From: Keratinibaculum paraultunense
GTDB taxonomy: Bacteria; Bacillota; Clostridia; Tissierellales; Tepidimicrobiaceae
Length of the DNA stretch: 64,000 nt
Reading direction: 5' to 3'
Assembly (NCBI RefSeq): GCF_016767175.1
Contig: NZ_CP068564.1
Span: forward strand, 930,001-994,000
Part shown: one piece after another, positions 33,395 to 42,499 of the stretch
How the letters are laid out: every line of letters starts with the position of its first letter
Numbering within the stretch: the first letter of the stretch is position 1
Notes under the pieces: generated by a model
What the model was told of the DNA's origin: nothing
Seen by the model: only the letters and a program-made list of their open reading frames with translations
The model's database searches: none
Made by a program: the position numbers and the translations under genes

Positions 33395-33928
33395 TTGAAA
33401 AATATTGTATTAATTGGGATGAGTGGAGCTGGTAAAACAGTTGTTGGTAAATGTATTTCTAAAAAGATGGATTTTAAGTTTATAGATACAGACGATATAA
33501 TATTGAAATATACAGGAAAGACTATAGAAGATATATTTAAATATAACGGAGAGGATTATTTTAGGCAATTGGAAAGTCAAGTAATACTTAAATATTGTTT
33601 AGGTGATAAAATGGTTATATCTACAGGTGGGGGTGCCATATTAAAAGATATTAATAGAAAAATGTTAAAGAAAAATGGAATTTTATTTTTTTTAGATGGA
33701 AGTATAGAGGTATTAATATCTAATATAAAAGCATCACCATCATGGGAAAAAAACAGACCCTTACTAAAAGAAGGTGATTTATATAACAATATAAATAGAA
33801 TATTAAAAGATAGATATAAAATATATCAACAAATTGCAGATTATATAATTTCCATAGACAACAAGTCAATTGAGGAGATAGCAAACGAAATAATTATTAT
33901 ATTTAAACAATATAGTTATTGTAGTTAG
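33395..33928 (+). CDS. aroK: Shikimate kinase
   Basis: 177 residues. Walker A GMSGAGKTVVGK, FIDTDD and the shikimate-binding ISTGGGAILKD and NRPLL motifs are all present. It phosphorylates shikimate at O3. TTG 33395 is chosen because AAGGTGA sits 6 bases before it; the GTG at 33386 is in that site. It is coupled to comFB by overlap. Confidence 0.93.
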   Translation: MKNIVLIGMSGAGKTVVGKCISKKMDFKFIDTDDIILKYTGKTIEDIFKYNGEDYFRQLESQVILKYCLGDKMVISTGGGAILKDINRKMLKKNGILFFLDGSIEVLISNIKASPSWEKNRPLLKEGDLYNNINRILKDRYKIYQQIADYIISIDNKSIEEIANEIIIIFKQYSYCS

Positions 33929-33976
33929 TTTAAAGTATTGATATAATTGTATAGGTAAAGTAAGGAGAAGATACAT

Positions 33977-34408
33977 ATGAATATATTGGTTATTCATGGT
34001 CCTAATATGAATTTATTAGGTAAAAGGGATAAAACAATATACGGAACATATACTTTAGAATATATAGATGAGCTACTTTATAATAGAGCCAAGGAATATG
34101 GTATGAAGTTGGATATATTTCAATCAAATATAGAAGGGGAGATTATAAATAAATTACACCAAAGTTTAGAAAATAATATTAAGGGTATTGTAATTAATCC
34201 AGGAGCATATACTCATTATAGTTTAGCTATAAGGGATGCTTTAGAAATATTAAATATTCCAATAGTTGAAGTGCACATATCTAATATATATGCTAGAGAA
34301 GATTTTAGGAAAAAATCTGTTATTGCTCCGGTATGTACAGGGCAAATATCAGGATTTGGAATATATAGCTATATATTAGCTTTAGAAGCATTGTATATGA
34401 TGATATAA
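33977..34408 (+). CDS. aroQ: 3-dehydroquinate dehydratase, type II
   Basis: 143 residues, the normal length for the dodecameric type II enzyme. HGPNMNLLGKRDKTIYG (catalytic Tyr), SNIEGEIINKLH, NPGAYTHYSLAIRDAL and VEVHISNIYAREDFRKKS are the conserved active-site motifs. It dehydrates 3-dehydroquinate in the shikimate pathway. A peptidase gene (pepQ/pepP) often found between aroQ and efp is absent here. Confidence 0.95.
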   Translation: MNILVIHGPNMNLLGKRDKTIYGTYTLEYIDELLYNRAKEYGMKLDIFQSNIEGEIINKLHQSLENNIKGIVINPGAYTHYSLAIRDALEILNIPIVEVHISNIYAREDFRKKSVIAPVCTGQISGFGIYSYILALEALYMMI

Positions 34409-34436
34409 TAGTTACTTTAAGGAGGAATGAAAGTAT

Positions 34437-34994
34437 ATGATATCTGCAGGAGATTTTAAAAAAGGCATTACATTTGAAATGGATGGTGAAGTATATCAGA
34501 TAATTGATTTTCAGCATGTAAAACCTGGAAAAGGTGCAGCTTTTGTACGAGCAAAGATTAAAAATGTTATGACTGGAACTATTAAAGAGACTACGTTTAA
34601 TCCTAATGATAGGTATCCATTAGCTCGTATAGAAACTAGGGAAATGCAATATTTATATAATGATGGTTCGTTATATTATTTTATGGATAATGAGACTTAT
34701 GAACAGTTTCCTTTAGAAAAAAAGCAAGTAGAGGAAGCTATAATGTATATTAAAGAAAATGATAATGCTATAGTTAAGTTTTATGAAGGTAAACCTTTTG
34801 AAGTAACAGCACCAAATTTTGTAGAATTAGAAGTGGTTCATACAGAACCAGGAATAAAAGGAGATACTGCTACTGGTGCAACAAAGCCTGCTACTCTCGA
34901 AACTGGAGCAGTAGTAGATGTTCCTCTGTTTATAAATATAGGGGATAAAATTAAGATAGATACTCGAACAGGTGAGTATTTATCAAGAGTGTAG
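34437..34994 (+). CDS. efp: Elongation factor P
   Basis: 185 residues, three beta-barrel domains in the standard order. The N-terminal loop reads [15 protein letters not shown] with lysine at the modification site, and the C-terminal [25 protein letters not shown] is typical. EF-P relieves ribosome stalling at proline runs. Strong AAGGAGGAA before the ATG. Confidence 0.96.
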   Translation: MISAGDFKKGITFEMDGEVYQIIDFQHVKPGKGAAFVRAKIKNVMTGTIKETTFNPNDRYPLARIETREMQYLYNDGSLYYFMDNETYEQFPLEKKQVEEAIMYIKENDNAIVKFYEGKPFEVTAPNFVELEVVHTEPGIKGDTATGATKPATLETGAVVDVPLFINIGDKIKIDTRTGEYLSRV

Positions 34995-35035
34995 GGAATA
35001 ATATTAACTATAAAATATTTAAGGAGGGAAATATT

Positions 35036-35380
35036 ATGGAATATTTATATCAAAAAGTAGCTTATTTAAAGGGGCTAGCAGAAGGAATGAAAATTAACGA
35101 AGAATCAAGTGAAGGCAAACTATTGATGCAAATTATAGATACATTAGAAGAGTTTGCCGATGCTATGGTAGATGTTATGGAAAAATTTGAAGATTTAGAA
35201 GAATACATGTTTTATATTGATGAAGATTTATCAGATGTGGAAGATGAAATATATGGATATGATTATGATGATAACGAATATGATTATTATCCTTTTGATG
35301 AAGATGATTTAGAATGTATGGAGTTTGAATGTGATTCTTGTGAAGATAATGAATTAGATGAATTTCAAGAAGAAGAATAA
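35036..35380 (+). CDS. CD1247-type acidic protein
   Basis: 114 residues. The first 60 form two helices (YLYQKVAYLKGLAEGMKI ... LMQIIDTLEEFADAMVDV) as in the domain named after C. difficile CD1247; the rest is an extremely acidic Asp/Glu/Tyr tail with a CDSC pair. Its function is unknown. It follows efp and precedes spoIIIA in many clostridia, which fits a sporulation-era or envelope role, not shown. A good terminator follows. Confidence 0.8.
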   Translation: MEYLYQKVAYLKGLAEGMKINEESSEGKLLMQIIDTLEEFADAMVDVMEKFEDLEEYMFYIDEDLSDVEDEIYGYDYDDNEYDYYPFDEDDLECMEFECDSCEDNELDEFQEEE

Positions 35381-35397
35381 TATTAGTTTCTTAAAAT

Positions 35398-35440
35398 AAA
35401 GACTTAAAGTTAAATTTAACTTTAAGTCTTTATTTTTTTT
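35398..35440 (+). terminator. Terminator before the spoIIIA operon
   Basis: AAAGACTTAAAGTTAAA pairs with its exact complement TTTAACTTTAAGTCTTT, followed by eight T. It separates efp and its neighbour from spoIIIAA. Confidence 0.92.
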
Positions 35441-35468
35441 GCATATTATTTTAGCTTGTTCATATTTA
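35441..35468 (+). promoter_or_regulatory. Possible sigma-E promoter of spoIIIA
   Basis: GCATATT (35441-35447) resembles a sigma-E -35 and CATATTTA (35461-35468) its -10, with a spacer of 13, one base shorter than usual. The spoIIIA operon is sigma-E-dependent in known sporulators. Confidence 0.4.
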
Positions 35469-35489
35469 TATATAAAGGAGGGACATGTT

Positions 35490-36464
35490 ATGGAGAATTG
35501 TGATTTAGAAAAATTTGATAATGTATTAGAATATATATGTTTAGAATTACAGAAATCGTTAAAAATTATGCCTTTAGAATACAAAACAAAAGTAGAAGAA
35601 ATTAGATTAAGAAATAGTTGCCCACTTATTATAAGTTTTGAAGGACAAGATTATTTTATAAATGCACAAGGAAAATTAACAAAAGATTATGGGAAAAGCA
35701 TAAAAGTTAGCAAGGAAAATATAGATAAGACTTTTAAATTAATTAGCAATTATTCTATTTATGCATTTGAGGAGGAAATTAGAAATGGATTTATTACATT
35801 GAAAGGTGGGCATAGAGTAGGAATTGCAGGAAAAGTAATATATAAAGATCATGGTATTGATACTATAAGGGATATTTCTTCTTTAAATATAAGGATTGCG
35901 AGAGAAAAAAAGGGAGTATCTGAACATATATTAAAATATATTATATCTATGGTTAATAAAAAAATATATAATACACTGATAATTTCTCCACCACAATGTG
36001 GTAAAACTACTCTTTTAAGAGATATAATTAGAAATTTAAGCAATGGTTTTCATTTATTAGACAAAGGATTTAAAATAGGAGTTATTGATGAAAGATCTGA
36101 ATTAGCAGGTATGTATAATGGTGTTCCTCAACATGATATTGGCATAAGAACAGATGTATTGGATGGATGTAATAAAAAAGATGGGACTAATATGCTATTA
36201 AGAGCAATGTCACCAGATATTATTGCTATGGACGAAATAGGAAGTATATCAGATATAGAAGCAATTCATGAAAGTTTAAAAGCTGGGGTAAATATATTAG
36301 CTACAGTTCATGGAAATAATATACAAGATTTAATCTCTAGACATAGTCTCAAAATTTTAATAGAAGAGCGAATATTTGAAAGATATATTTTTTTAGATAA
36401 TTCTAGAGGGGTAGGTACTGTTAAGGATATTCTTGAGGGGAAAAAGTTTACTTCTATTATGTGA
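35490..36464 (+). CDS. spoIIIAA: Stage III sporulation ATPase SpoIIIAA
   Basis: 324 residues. The Walker A reads SPPQCGKTTLLRDIIR and the Walker B region contains MSPDIIAMDEIG, giving the secretion-ATPase-like fold of SpoIIIAA. It energises the feeding-tube complex at the septum between mother cell and forespore. ATG 35490 lies 7 bases after AAAGGAGGG; an in-frame upstream start falls inside the terminator. First gene of the eight-gene operon. Confidence 0.95.
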   Translation: MENCDLEKFDNVLEYICLELQKSLKIMPLEYKTKVEEIRLRNSCPLIISFEGQDYFINAQGKLTKDYGKSIKVSKENIDKTFKLISNYSIYAFEEEIRNGFITLKGGHRVGIAGKVIYKDHGIDTIRDISSLNIRIAREKKGVSEHILKYIISMVNKKIYNTLIISPPQCGKTTLLRDIIRNLSNGFHLLDKGFKIGVIDERSELAGMYNGVPQHDIGIRTDVLDGCNKKDGTNMLLRAMSPDIIAMDEIGSISDIEAIHESLKAGVNILATVHGNNIQDLISRHSLKILIEERIFERYIFLDNSRGVGTVKDILEGKKFTSIM

Positions 36465-36481
36465 TAGAAAGAGGTTATTAT

Positions 36482-37006
36482 ATGTTTATTGTGAAATTTT
36501 TAGGAGGATTATTAATTTTATTTTCAACAAGTTTAATTGGATTTACTTATGGAAATAGATATTCCAATAGATTAAACAATTTAATTTATATGGAACAGTG
36601 TATTAAGATATTGGAAACAGAAATTGTTTATGGTGCAGTGCCTTTACCTGATGCTTTACTAAATGTATACAAAAAAGGGAACAAAAATGTTTCTTTTATA
36701 TTTAAAGAAATTAGAGAACATATGCTAAAAAACAAAGTAGAAGATATATATTATAGCTTTTATAGTATAAAACATATTTTAAAAAATAATTTAAGTTTTA
36801 AGCAACAGGATATAGAAATAATATTATCTTTAGGTAGAGTATTAGGAACATCTAATAGAGAAGATCAAGAAAAAAATTTCAAATTAATTTTAAATCAAAT
36901 TATTATATTAGAAAAAGAAGCAAAGCTTGATAGGGACAAAAATGAAAAAATGTTTAAAAATTTAGGTATATTAATTGGGCTTGCTATAGTAATAATACTT
37001 ATTTAA
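36482..37006 (+). CDS. spoIIIAB: Stage III sporulation protein SpoIIIAB
   Basis: 174 residues with a membrane helix at each end (about 1-20 and 155-174) and a helical cytoplasmic domain containing LGRVLGTSNREDQEKNFKLIL, the pattern shared with GspF-type proteins. ATG 36482 is used (AGAGG 7 bases before); the first in-frame GTG at 36461 overlaps spoIIIAA. Confidence 0.93.
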   Translation: MFIVKFLGGLLILFSTSLIGFTYGNRYSNRLNNLIYMEQCIKILETEIVYGAVPLPDALLNVYKKGNKNVSFIFKEIREHMLKNKVEDIYYSFYSIKHILKNNLSFKQQDIEIILSLGRVLGTSNREDQEKNFKLILNQIIILEKEAKLDRDKNEKMFKNLGILIGLAIVIILI

Positions 37007-37021
37007 GAGGAGAGAAATGAT

Positions 37022-37219
37022 ATGAATATAGATTTAATATTTAAAATAGCAAGTATAGGGATATTGCTATCCATACTTCAAATTCTTTTAGATAAAGCAG
37101 GAAAAGAGGAGTTTGCTTTTATTACCACTTTAGTGGGAGTAGTAATAGTATTTGGAGCTGTAATAGGATTAATTAGTAAATTATTTGATAATATAAAAAC
37201 ACTATTTCAATTATATTAA
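37022..37219 (+). CDS. spoIIIAC: Stage III sporulation protein SpoIIIAC
   Basis: 65 residues, two membrane helices (IASIGILLSILQILLDKAG and FAFITTLVGVVIVFGAVIGLI), the normal size and hydrophobicity profile of SpoIIIAC. AGAGGAGAG before the ATG; 14 bases before spoIIIAD. Confidence 0.93.
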   Translation: MNIDLIFKIASIGILLSILQILLDKAGKEEFAFITTLVGVVIVFGAVIGLISKLFDNIKTLFQLY

Positions 37220-37233
37220 CAGGAAGTGGTTAT

Positions 37234-37623
37234 ATGGAAATTTTACAAATTGTAACCATAGGAATAGTTTCTACTGTTTTAGTGGTATTGTTACGTCAAT
37301 GGGATAGACCAGAATTTGCCATAATAGTAAGTATAGTCACAGGAATATTTATAATTTCAATGCTATTAGATAAATTAAAATATATAATTGATACATTAAG
37401 TCAGTTGATTAGATATACAAATATGGAATCTGCATATTTTACTATTGTACTTAAAATTATTGGAATTGCATATATAGTAGAATTTGGAGCCGAAATATCA
37501 AGAGATGCAGGTGAAGAAGCAATAGCCTCCAAAGTTGAATTAGGGGGTAAAATTATAATAATGGTACTTGCTATGCCTATATTATTAGCTTTGATAGATC
37601 TTATCATAAAAATACTTCCATAA
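37234..37623 (+). CDS. spoIIIAD: Stage III sporulation protein SpoIIIAD
   Basis: 129 residues, four hydrophobic stretches, with the family segment LKIIGIAYIVEFGAEISRDAGE in the middle. SpoIIIAC-related membrane protein of the A-Q channel complex. Confidence 0.93.
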   Translation: MEILQIVTIGIVSTVLVVLLRQWDRPEFAIIVSIVTGIFIISMLLDKLKYIIDTLSQLIRYTNMESAYFTIVLKIIGIAYIVEFGAEISRDAGEEAIASKVELGGKIIIMVLAMPILLALIDLIIKILP

Positions 37624-37633
37624 AGGTGAAAAT

Positions 37634-38824
37634 ATGTTAAAAAACATTTGGATTATAATAAAAATATTATTAGTTTTATCAATATTATTCTTGTTTTTTT
37701 ACCCCTGTAGATTAGCTTGGGCTGAGGATAATATGGAAGATGTTTTTATAAGAGAACAGTTAGATAATTTAAATATTAGAGAATTGGAATTAGTGTTGGA
37801 AGATATAGTGAAATCTACAGGAAGTTATTATCCTAAAATAAATATTAAAAACAGTGTTTTATCTATATTAAAAGGAGACAATCCTTTAAATATAAAAACA
37901 TTGACAATTTCCATTGGTAAAATATTTTTTTCAGAAGTTATAGATAATATTATATTAATTTTTCAGATAATGATAATAGTTATAGCTTGTTCTATGCTTA
38001 CTAATTTACAAAGTAATTTTGAAAGAGATACTGTAAGTTATTTAGCTCATTATATATGTTATATTATTTTAGCTATGTTGATTATTAATAGTTTTACTAT
38101 ATCTTTAGATTTAGGCAAAAAAGTTGTAGAACAAATGGTAAATTTCATGCAAATAATTTTACCTATTCTATTAACATTGTTGACAGCCGCTAGTGGAGCG
38201 AGTAGCAAATTGTTATTTCATCCTATGTTAATTGGTAGTATAAATGTAATAAGTTCTATGGTGAAAGAATTAATATTTCCATTAATACTGTTTTCTTTTA
38301 TTATAGGTATTATAAGCAATGTGTCACAAAAAGTTCAATTTACTAAATTGTCAGAGTTAATTAGGCAAATTATTATAGTATTAATAAGCATATTCCTTAC
38401 AATATTTATTGGAATAATTACTGTATATGGTATAGGTACAAAAGTTGATGGAATAACTATAAGAACTGCAAAATATGCCGTTGATAATTTTATTCCAATA
38501 ATAGGGAAATTTTTATCAGATGCTGTTGAAACTGTAATAGGTTGTTCCGTAATACTAAAAAATGGAATAGGAACTGTAGGTTTGATTGCTTTGTTTTTAA
38601 TTTGTATAATTCCTGGCATAAAGATCATGGTATTAATGTTTGTATATAAATTTATTGGAGCTATTATAGAACCTATTGCTAATGACAATATTGTAAATTT
38701 GTTTATGGAAGTAGGAAAAGCACTTTTATTAGTGTTAATTGGAATATTGTCTGTAGCAATTATGTTTTTTATAACGATTACAATTATAGTAGATGCAGGA
38801 AATACAGCATTAATGTTTAGGTAG
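37634..38824 (+). CDS. spoIIIAE: Stage III sporulation protein SpoIIIAE
   Basis: 396 residues. Signal-like first helix, then a soluble stretch and about seven further membrane helices, including QIILPILLTLLTAASGASSK, matching the polytopic SpoIIIAE. Overall length matches the family. Confidence 0.94.
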   Translation: MLKNIWIIIKILLVLSILFLFFYPCRLAWAEDNMEDVFIREQLDNLNIRELELVLEDIVKSTGSYYPKINIKNSVLSILKGDNPLNIKTLTISIGKIFFSEVIDNIILIFQIMIIVIACSMLTNLQSNFERDTVSYLAHYICYIILAMLIINSFTISLDLGKKVVEQMVNFMQIILPILLTLLTAASGASSKLLFHPMLIGSINVISSMVKELIFPLILFSFIIGIISNVSQKVQFTKLSELIRQIIIVLISIFLTIFIGIITVYGIGTKVDGITIRTAKYAVDNFIPIIGKFLSDAVETVIGCSVILKNGIGTVGLIALFLICIIPGIKIMVLMFVYKFIGAIIEPIANDNIVNLFMEVGKALLLVLIGILSVAIMFFITITIIVDAGNTALMFR

Positions 38825-38832
38825 GTGAGAGT

Positions 38833-39486
38833 ATGAAGTTAATTTCTTTTGTGAAACATTGGTTACAGGATATAATTATGATATTTATTATAATTACTCT
38901 TATTGAGATACTTCTTCCTAATAGTAATATGAGAAAATACATTAATATGGTAGTGGGTTTTTTAATAATATTGGTGCTAATTTCACCTTTTTTAAAGTTA
39001 TTAAATCAAAATTACAATATAGATGATTTAATTTCAGAAATACATATAGAAACAAGTGATTATAACTTGGAGGATGAAAGTGAATTATTATCAACACAGG
39101 ATGAACAAATCAAAGAATTATATATTAATAGGTTTAAGTCAGAGTTAGAAAAGCTAATTTATGAGACAAGCAATTACAAGGTTGATTATATTAATATCTA
39201 TATCAATGAAGAAAAATTTGAAGAATTACAACAACTAGAAATATTAGTGAGTGAAAAAGAAAAAGAAGAGGATGAAACTAAAGATAGTATTGTCACAGTA
39301 GAAATAAAAGATGTTTCAATAAAAGATATAAATAATGAAATGGATTTACATAAGGAATTTTTAGAATGGGATGCAGTTGAACTTAAGAAAATTATTTATC
39401 AAAATTTCGATATACCAAAAGAAAACATAAAAATATTTTTAAATTCTTCAAAGGTAGGTGAACTAGATGGAAAATTTGGTGAATAA
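38833..39486 (+). CDS. spoIIIAF: Stage III sporulation protein SpoIIIAF
   Basis: 217 residues, two N-terminal membrane helices joined by a short loop (IMIFIIITLIEILLPNSNMRKYINMVVGFLIILVLISPFLKLL) and a soluble ring-building-motif domain. Overlaps spoIIIAG by 20 bases, so the two are translationally coupled. Eight genes in order AA-AH support the call. Confidence 0.92.
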   Translation: MKLISFVKHWLQDIIMIFIIITLIEILLPNSNMRKYINMVVGFLIILVLISPFLKLLNQNYNIDDLISEIHIETSDYNLEDESELLSTQDEQIKELYINRFKSELEKLIYETSNYKVDYINIYINEEKFEELQQLEILVSEKEKEEDETKDSIVTVEIKDVSIKDINNEMDLHKEFLEWDAVELKKIIYQNFDIPKENIKIFLNSSKVGELDGKFGE

Positions 39487-40051
39487 AATAAAAAAATATT
39501 TAGAAACAGGAGATAACAAAAAAATCATGAATAATTTATTCATAATATTGACATTAGGAATCATACTTTTAATAATAACCAATATATTTATAGAAGATAA
39601 AGATAATAAAATAAGTACTGATTTTGAAACTAATGATGATAAGAATGTACTTGAAACTATTGAAGCTGATTATGGTGTATTATTAGAAAAAAAACTAGAA
39701 GATATATTAAGTCAACTAAAAGGTGTAGGGAAAGTAAGGGTTATGATCACATTAGAAGATACTATTGAAAAAGTTCCAGCTTTCAATACAACTAAAAATA
39801 ATGAAATCACTAATGAAATAGATGCTCATGGAGGAACTAGAGAAATTGTAAGAGATGATATGACTATTCAGGTAGTTACAAGTGGTGAAGGGGGATTGGT
39901 AATTTTAAAAGAAATTAAACCTACAGTAAAAGGTGTTATAGTAATTGCTCAAGGTGCTGAAAATTTAGAAATTAAAGAGATGTTATATGAAGCAGTTAAA
40001 ACCGTACTAGGTATATCAGGGAATAAGGTAGAAGTGTATTCTAGTAAATAG
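39467..40051 (+). CDS. spoIIIAG: Stage III sporulation protein SpoIIIAG
   Basis: 194 residues: one membrane helix (about 22-39), then a ring-forming domain (LEDILSQLKGVGKVRVMITLE ... KPTVKGVIVIAQGAENLEIKEML). SpoIIIAG builds the large oligomeric ring in the intermembrane space. Starts within spoIIIAF; AGGTG site before the ATG. Confidence 0.95.
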   Translation: MENLVNKIKKYLETGDNKKIMNNLFIILTLGIILLIITNIFIEDKDNKISTDFETNDDKNVLETIEADYGVLLEKKLEDILSQLKGVGKVRVMITLEDTIEKVPAFNTTKNNEITNEIDAHGGTREIVRDDMTIQVVTSGEGGLVILKEIKPTVKGVIVIAQGAENLEIKEMLYEAVKTVLGISGNKVEVYSSK

Positions 40052-40062
40052 GAGGGATAGAG

Positions 40063-40731
40063 ATGTTTACAATGAAAAAACCTGTAATAATTACTGTTTT
40101 AATAGTATTGTTGATAATTACTGGATATATTAATCATAATCTTACCTTGAAGGCTTCATCAAAAGTTTCTAGTGATTATCAAAAACATGAAGAGATGGAA
40201 ATGGTAAAGAATTTAGAAGGGGAAGATAAGGAATTAATAGAAACTATTTCTAAGAGGAAAGAAGAAAAAGAAAATGACGATATAGAAATATTGGATACAA
40301 AGGGTGAAAATATTGATGAGATAGCTAAGGAAACAAATTCTAATATTAGTCAAGCCATTAGCAAGGAAGATAGTTTACGTTCTAAAAATTATTTTATAGA
40401 ACAAAGGTTAAATAGAGATAAACTAAGGGCTGGATTAATAGATAGATTAAATGCTATAATAGAAAATGAGAATACAACAGAAGAAGTAAGAACTGAAGCA
40501 CAGAAAAAAATTATAAATATTGGAGATATAATTGAAAAAGAGTTGACTATAGAAGGATTAATAAAGGCTAAGGGATTTGACGAGGCTCTAGTTTTTATAA
40601 ATGATGAAAGAGCTAAAATAGTTGTATCTAAAGATGAACTTACAGAACAAGATATAGTGAAAATTTTAGATATAGTGATGGGAGAAACAAATTTGGATGC
40701 ATCTAATATAGAAATTATGAAAAAAAATTAG
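40063..40731 (+). CDS. spoIIIAH: Stage III sporulation protein SpoIIIAH
   Basis: 222 residues, N-terminal membrane anchor (about 6-22), acidic linker, and a C-terminal domain (INIGDIIEKELTIEGLIKAKGF ... AKIVVSKDELTEQDIVKI) of the YscJ-like type that binds SpoIIQ on the forespore side. Final gene of the operon. Confidence 0.95.
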   Translation: MFTMKKPVIITVLIVLLIITGYINHNLTLKASSKVSSDYQKHEEMEMVKNLEGEDKELIETISKRKEEKENDDIEILDTKGENIDEIAKETNSNISQAISKEDSLRSKNYFIEQRLNRDKLRAGLIDRLNAIIENENTTEEVRTEAQKKIINIGDIIEKELTIEGLIKAKGFDEALVFINDERAKIVVSKDELTEQDIVKILDIVMGETNLDASNIEIMKKN

Positions 40732-40737
40732 AAATGT

Positions 40738-40766
40738 TTGTAAAAAAGCTTAAGCTTTGATATAAT
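40738..40766 (+). promoter_or_regulatory. Promoter of the Asp23/AmaP cluster
   Basis: TTGTAA, a 17-base spacer and a perfect TATAAT (40761-40766). The spacer contains the short palindrome AAAGCTTAAGCTTT, which could also slow read-through from spoIIIAH. Confidence 0.6.
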
Positions 40767-40804
40767 ATTTGTAAAGAGTAGGAGAATAATAGGAGGTGCC
40801 TAAT

Positions 40805-41197
40805 ATGGCGAATGATGAAAAAGTTAAATATGGTACGGTAAAGATTGCTAATGAAGTGGTGGCTATAATAGCTGGATTGGCAGCTACAGAGGTAGAAGGG
40901 GTAGCTGGAATGAGCGGTGGAATGACTGCTGATTTTACAGAAATGTTAGGAATGAAAAACTTATCGAAAGGTGTTAAAGTAGAAGTGGGTGAAAAAGAGG
41001 CTGCTATTGATATATTTATTATAGTAGAATATGGTTCTAAGATTTCTGATGTTGCTAAAAATGTACAGAAAAAAGTTAAAGAAACAGTAGAAACTATGAC
41101 TGGTTTGAATGTAGTAGAAGTAAATGTAAATGTACAAGGTGTCAATATACCTAAAGAGGAACCTGACAAAGTAGAAGTTGAACCACGTGTAAAATAG
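40805..41197 (+). CDS. Asp23/Gls24 family envelope stress protein
   Basis: 130 residues of the alkaline-shock Asp23 family: YGTVKIANEVVAIIAGLAATEVEGVAGMSG at the start and KVEVGEKEAAIDIFIIVEYG then VQKKVKETVETMTGLNVVEVNV. Such proteins coat the inner membrane through AmaP and respond to envelope stress. Start ATG 40805, not the in-frame GTG at 40796 which lies in the AGGAGGTG site. AmaP and a DUF2273 gene follow, which completes the expected trio. Confidence 0.92.
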   Translation: MANDEKVKYGTVKIANEVVAIIAGLAATEVEGVAGMSGGMTADFTEMLGMKNLSKGVKVEVGEKEAAIDIFIIVEYGSKISDVAKNVQKKVKETVETMTGLNVVEVNVNVQGVNIPKEEPDKVEVEPRVK

Positions 41198-41200
41198 TAT

Positions 41201-41229
41201 ATTTACCCTCTGGATTCCAGAGGGTAAAT
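41201..41229 (+). terminator. Hairpin after the asp23-type gene
   Basis: ATTTACCCTCTGG-ATT-CCAGAGGGTAAAT, a perfect 13-bp stem with no strong T run, so partial termination or an mRNA stability element is likely; it would reduce amaP relative to the abundant Asp23 protein. Confidence 0.7.
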
Positions 41230-41259
41230 TTAAGTATTATTTAGGGAGGATGAAGCTAA

Positions 41260-41808
41260 ATGACTATTATTGATAAAATACTGTTATTTATTTTTTCATT
41301 ATGCATAGCTATACTTTCATTAGCTTTGGTGTTGTTTCCTTTTCAGCCATTTGATTTACTTTCAAGAGATAGTGTTCAAATGTTATTAGATAACATGATT
41401 GGTGACTATATGTATACTTTGATAGGGTTAATATTTTTTTTAATTAGTATTAGATTTATATTTGTGGCTATAAAAGGAGATAAATCTAAAGATAAAACCA
41501 CTTATTTAATTCAAAGAACTGAACATGGAGAAATCAATATATCATCTGATACTATAGTTGGATTGGTGCAATCAGTCGCTGATCATTTTACTGGTATTAG
41601 AGATATAAAAACTAAAGTAGATATAATAGAAGGGCAAATTTTTATTAATCTTAAAGGACAAGTATCTCCTGAAATAAATATACCAGAAACTACAGAAGAT
41701 CTGCAATTAAAAGTAAAGGAACATGTAGAAAACTGTACAGGAGTAAATGTTAGTGAAGTAAAAGTATTGATTACTAATGTAGCTACACCTATAAGAAATG
41801 TGAAATGA
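41260..41808 (+). CDS. amaP: Alkaline shock response membrane anchor AmaP
   Basis: 182 residues: two membrane helices in the first 70 residues (LLFIFSLCIAILSLALVLFPF and YTLIGLIFFLISIRFIFVAI), then an Asp23-like soluble domain ending in GVNVSEVKVLITNVATP. It anchors Asp23 to the membrane. AGGGAGGATG before the ATG. Confidence 0.9.
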   Translation: MTIIDKILLFIFSLCIAILSLALVLFPFQPFDLLSRDSVQMLLDNMIGDYMYTLIGLIFFLISIRFIFVAIKGDKSKDKTTYLIQRTEHGEINISSDTIVGLVQSVADHFTGIRDIKTKVDIIEGQIFINLKGQVSPEINIPETTEDLQLKVKEHVENCTGVNVSEVKVLITNVATPIRNVK

Positions 41809-41827
41809 TAGTAGAGGTGTTGGTAAA

Positions 41828-42064
41828 TTGTCAAAAGAGATAATTAATAAATTTATAGAATGGGTTAAAGAGCATAAAGGAAAATTTTTTGGTGGTATAA
41901 TAGGATTTATAATAGCGATATTAATTTTAAATATAGGTTTTTTTAAAACTTTGTTTATAGCATTATGTACTTGGTTAGGATATTATTTAGGAAGTAAATC
42001 CGATAATAAGGAAGATTTTAGAGAACTAATAGAAAAAATTATTCCTAATAGTAATAAAGAATAA
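41828..42064 (+). CDS. DUF2273 small membrane protein
   Basis: 78 residues from TTG with AGAGGTG about 8 bases before. Starts with a basic helix, then two membrane segments (GGIIGFIIAILILNIGFF and IALCTWLGYYLGS). DUF2273 proteins accompany AmaP and Asp23; function not known. Nothing unusual in it. Confidence 0.85.
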   Translation: MSKEIINKFIEWVKEHKGKFFGGIIGFIIAILILNIGFFKTLFIALCTWLGYYLGSKSDNKEDFRELIEKIIPNSNKE

Positions 42065-42091
42065 AATAGAGATACTATCAGGAGGTATAGG

Positions 42092-42499
42092 ATGGGTAGA
42101 AAATATGCAAGAGAATCTACAATGAAATTATTATACCAAATGGAAATAAATTCAGATTTTTCTGAAGAATTTGTAGAAAAATTTTTTAAAAATAATAACT
42201 TTGATAAAAATGAAAAAGATTATATCAAACATGCTATTAACACTATAGTAGATAATATTAATTTAATAGATTCCCATATAGAACAAAATATTCGAGGGTG
42301 GGAAATACATAGATTAGCAAAAATAGATTTATCTATCCTTAGAATAGCAATATATGAAATTTTATATAGAAACGATATTCCTATAGAAGTATCAATTAAT
42401 GAAGCCGTAGAAATTGCTAAAAAATATAATACAATGGAGTCTGCAAAATTTATCAATGGAGTTTTGGGCGGATTTATAAAAACGAGGGATAATATATGA
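42092..42499 (+). CDS. nusB: Transcription antitermination protein NusB
   Basis: 135 residues, all helical. Typical features: ARESTMKLLYQMEIN near the start, then RLAKIDLSILRIAIYEILYR and INEAVEIAKKYNTMESAKFINGVLGG. It binds boxA RNA with S10 in rRNA antitermination. Overlaps the next gene by 4 bases. Confidence 0.95.
   Translation: MGRKYARESTMKLLYQMEINSDFSEEFVEKFFKNNNFDKNEKDYIKHAINTIVDNINLIDSHIEQNIRGWEIHRLAKIDLSILRIAIYEILYRNDIPIEVSINEAVEIAKKYNTMESAKFINGVLGGFIKTRDNI

Noticed and set aside
41201-41229. Riboswitch in the asp23-amaP gap
   Set aside because: Only a simple 13-bp hairpin; no conserved aptamer elements.
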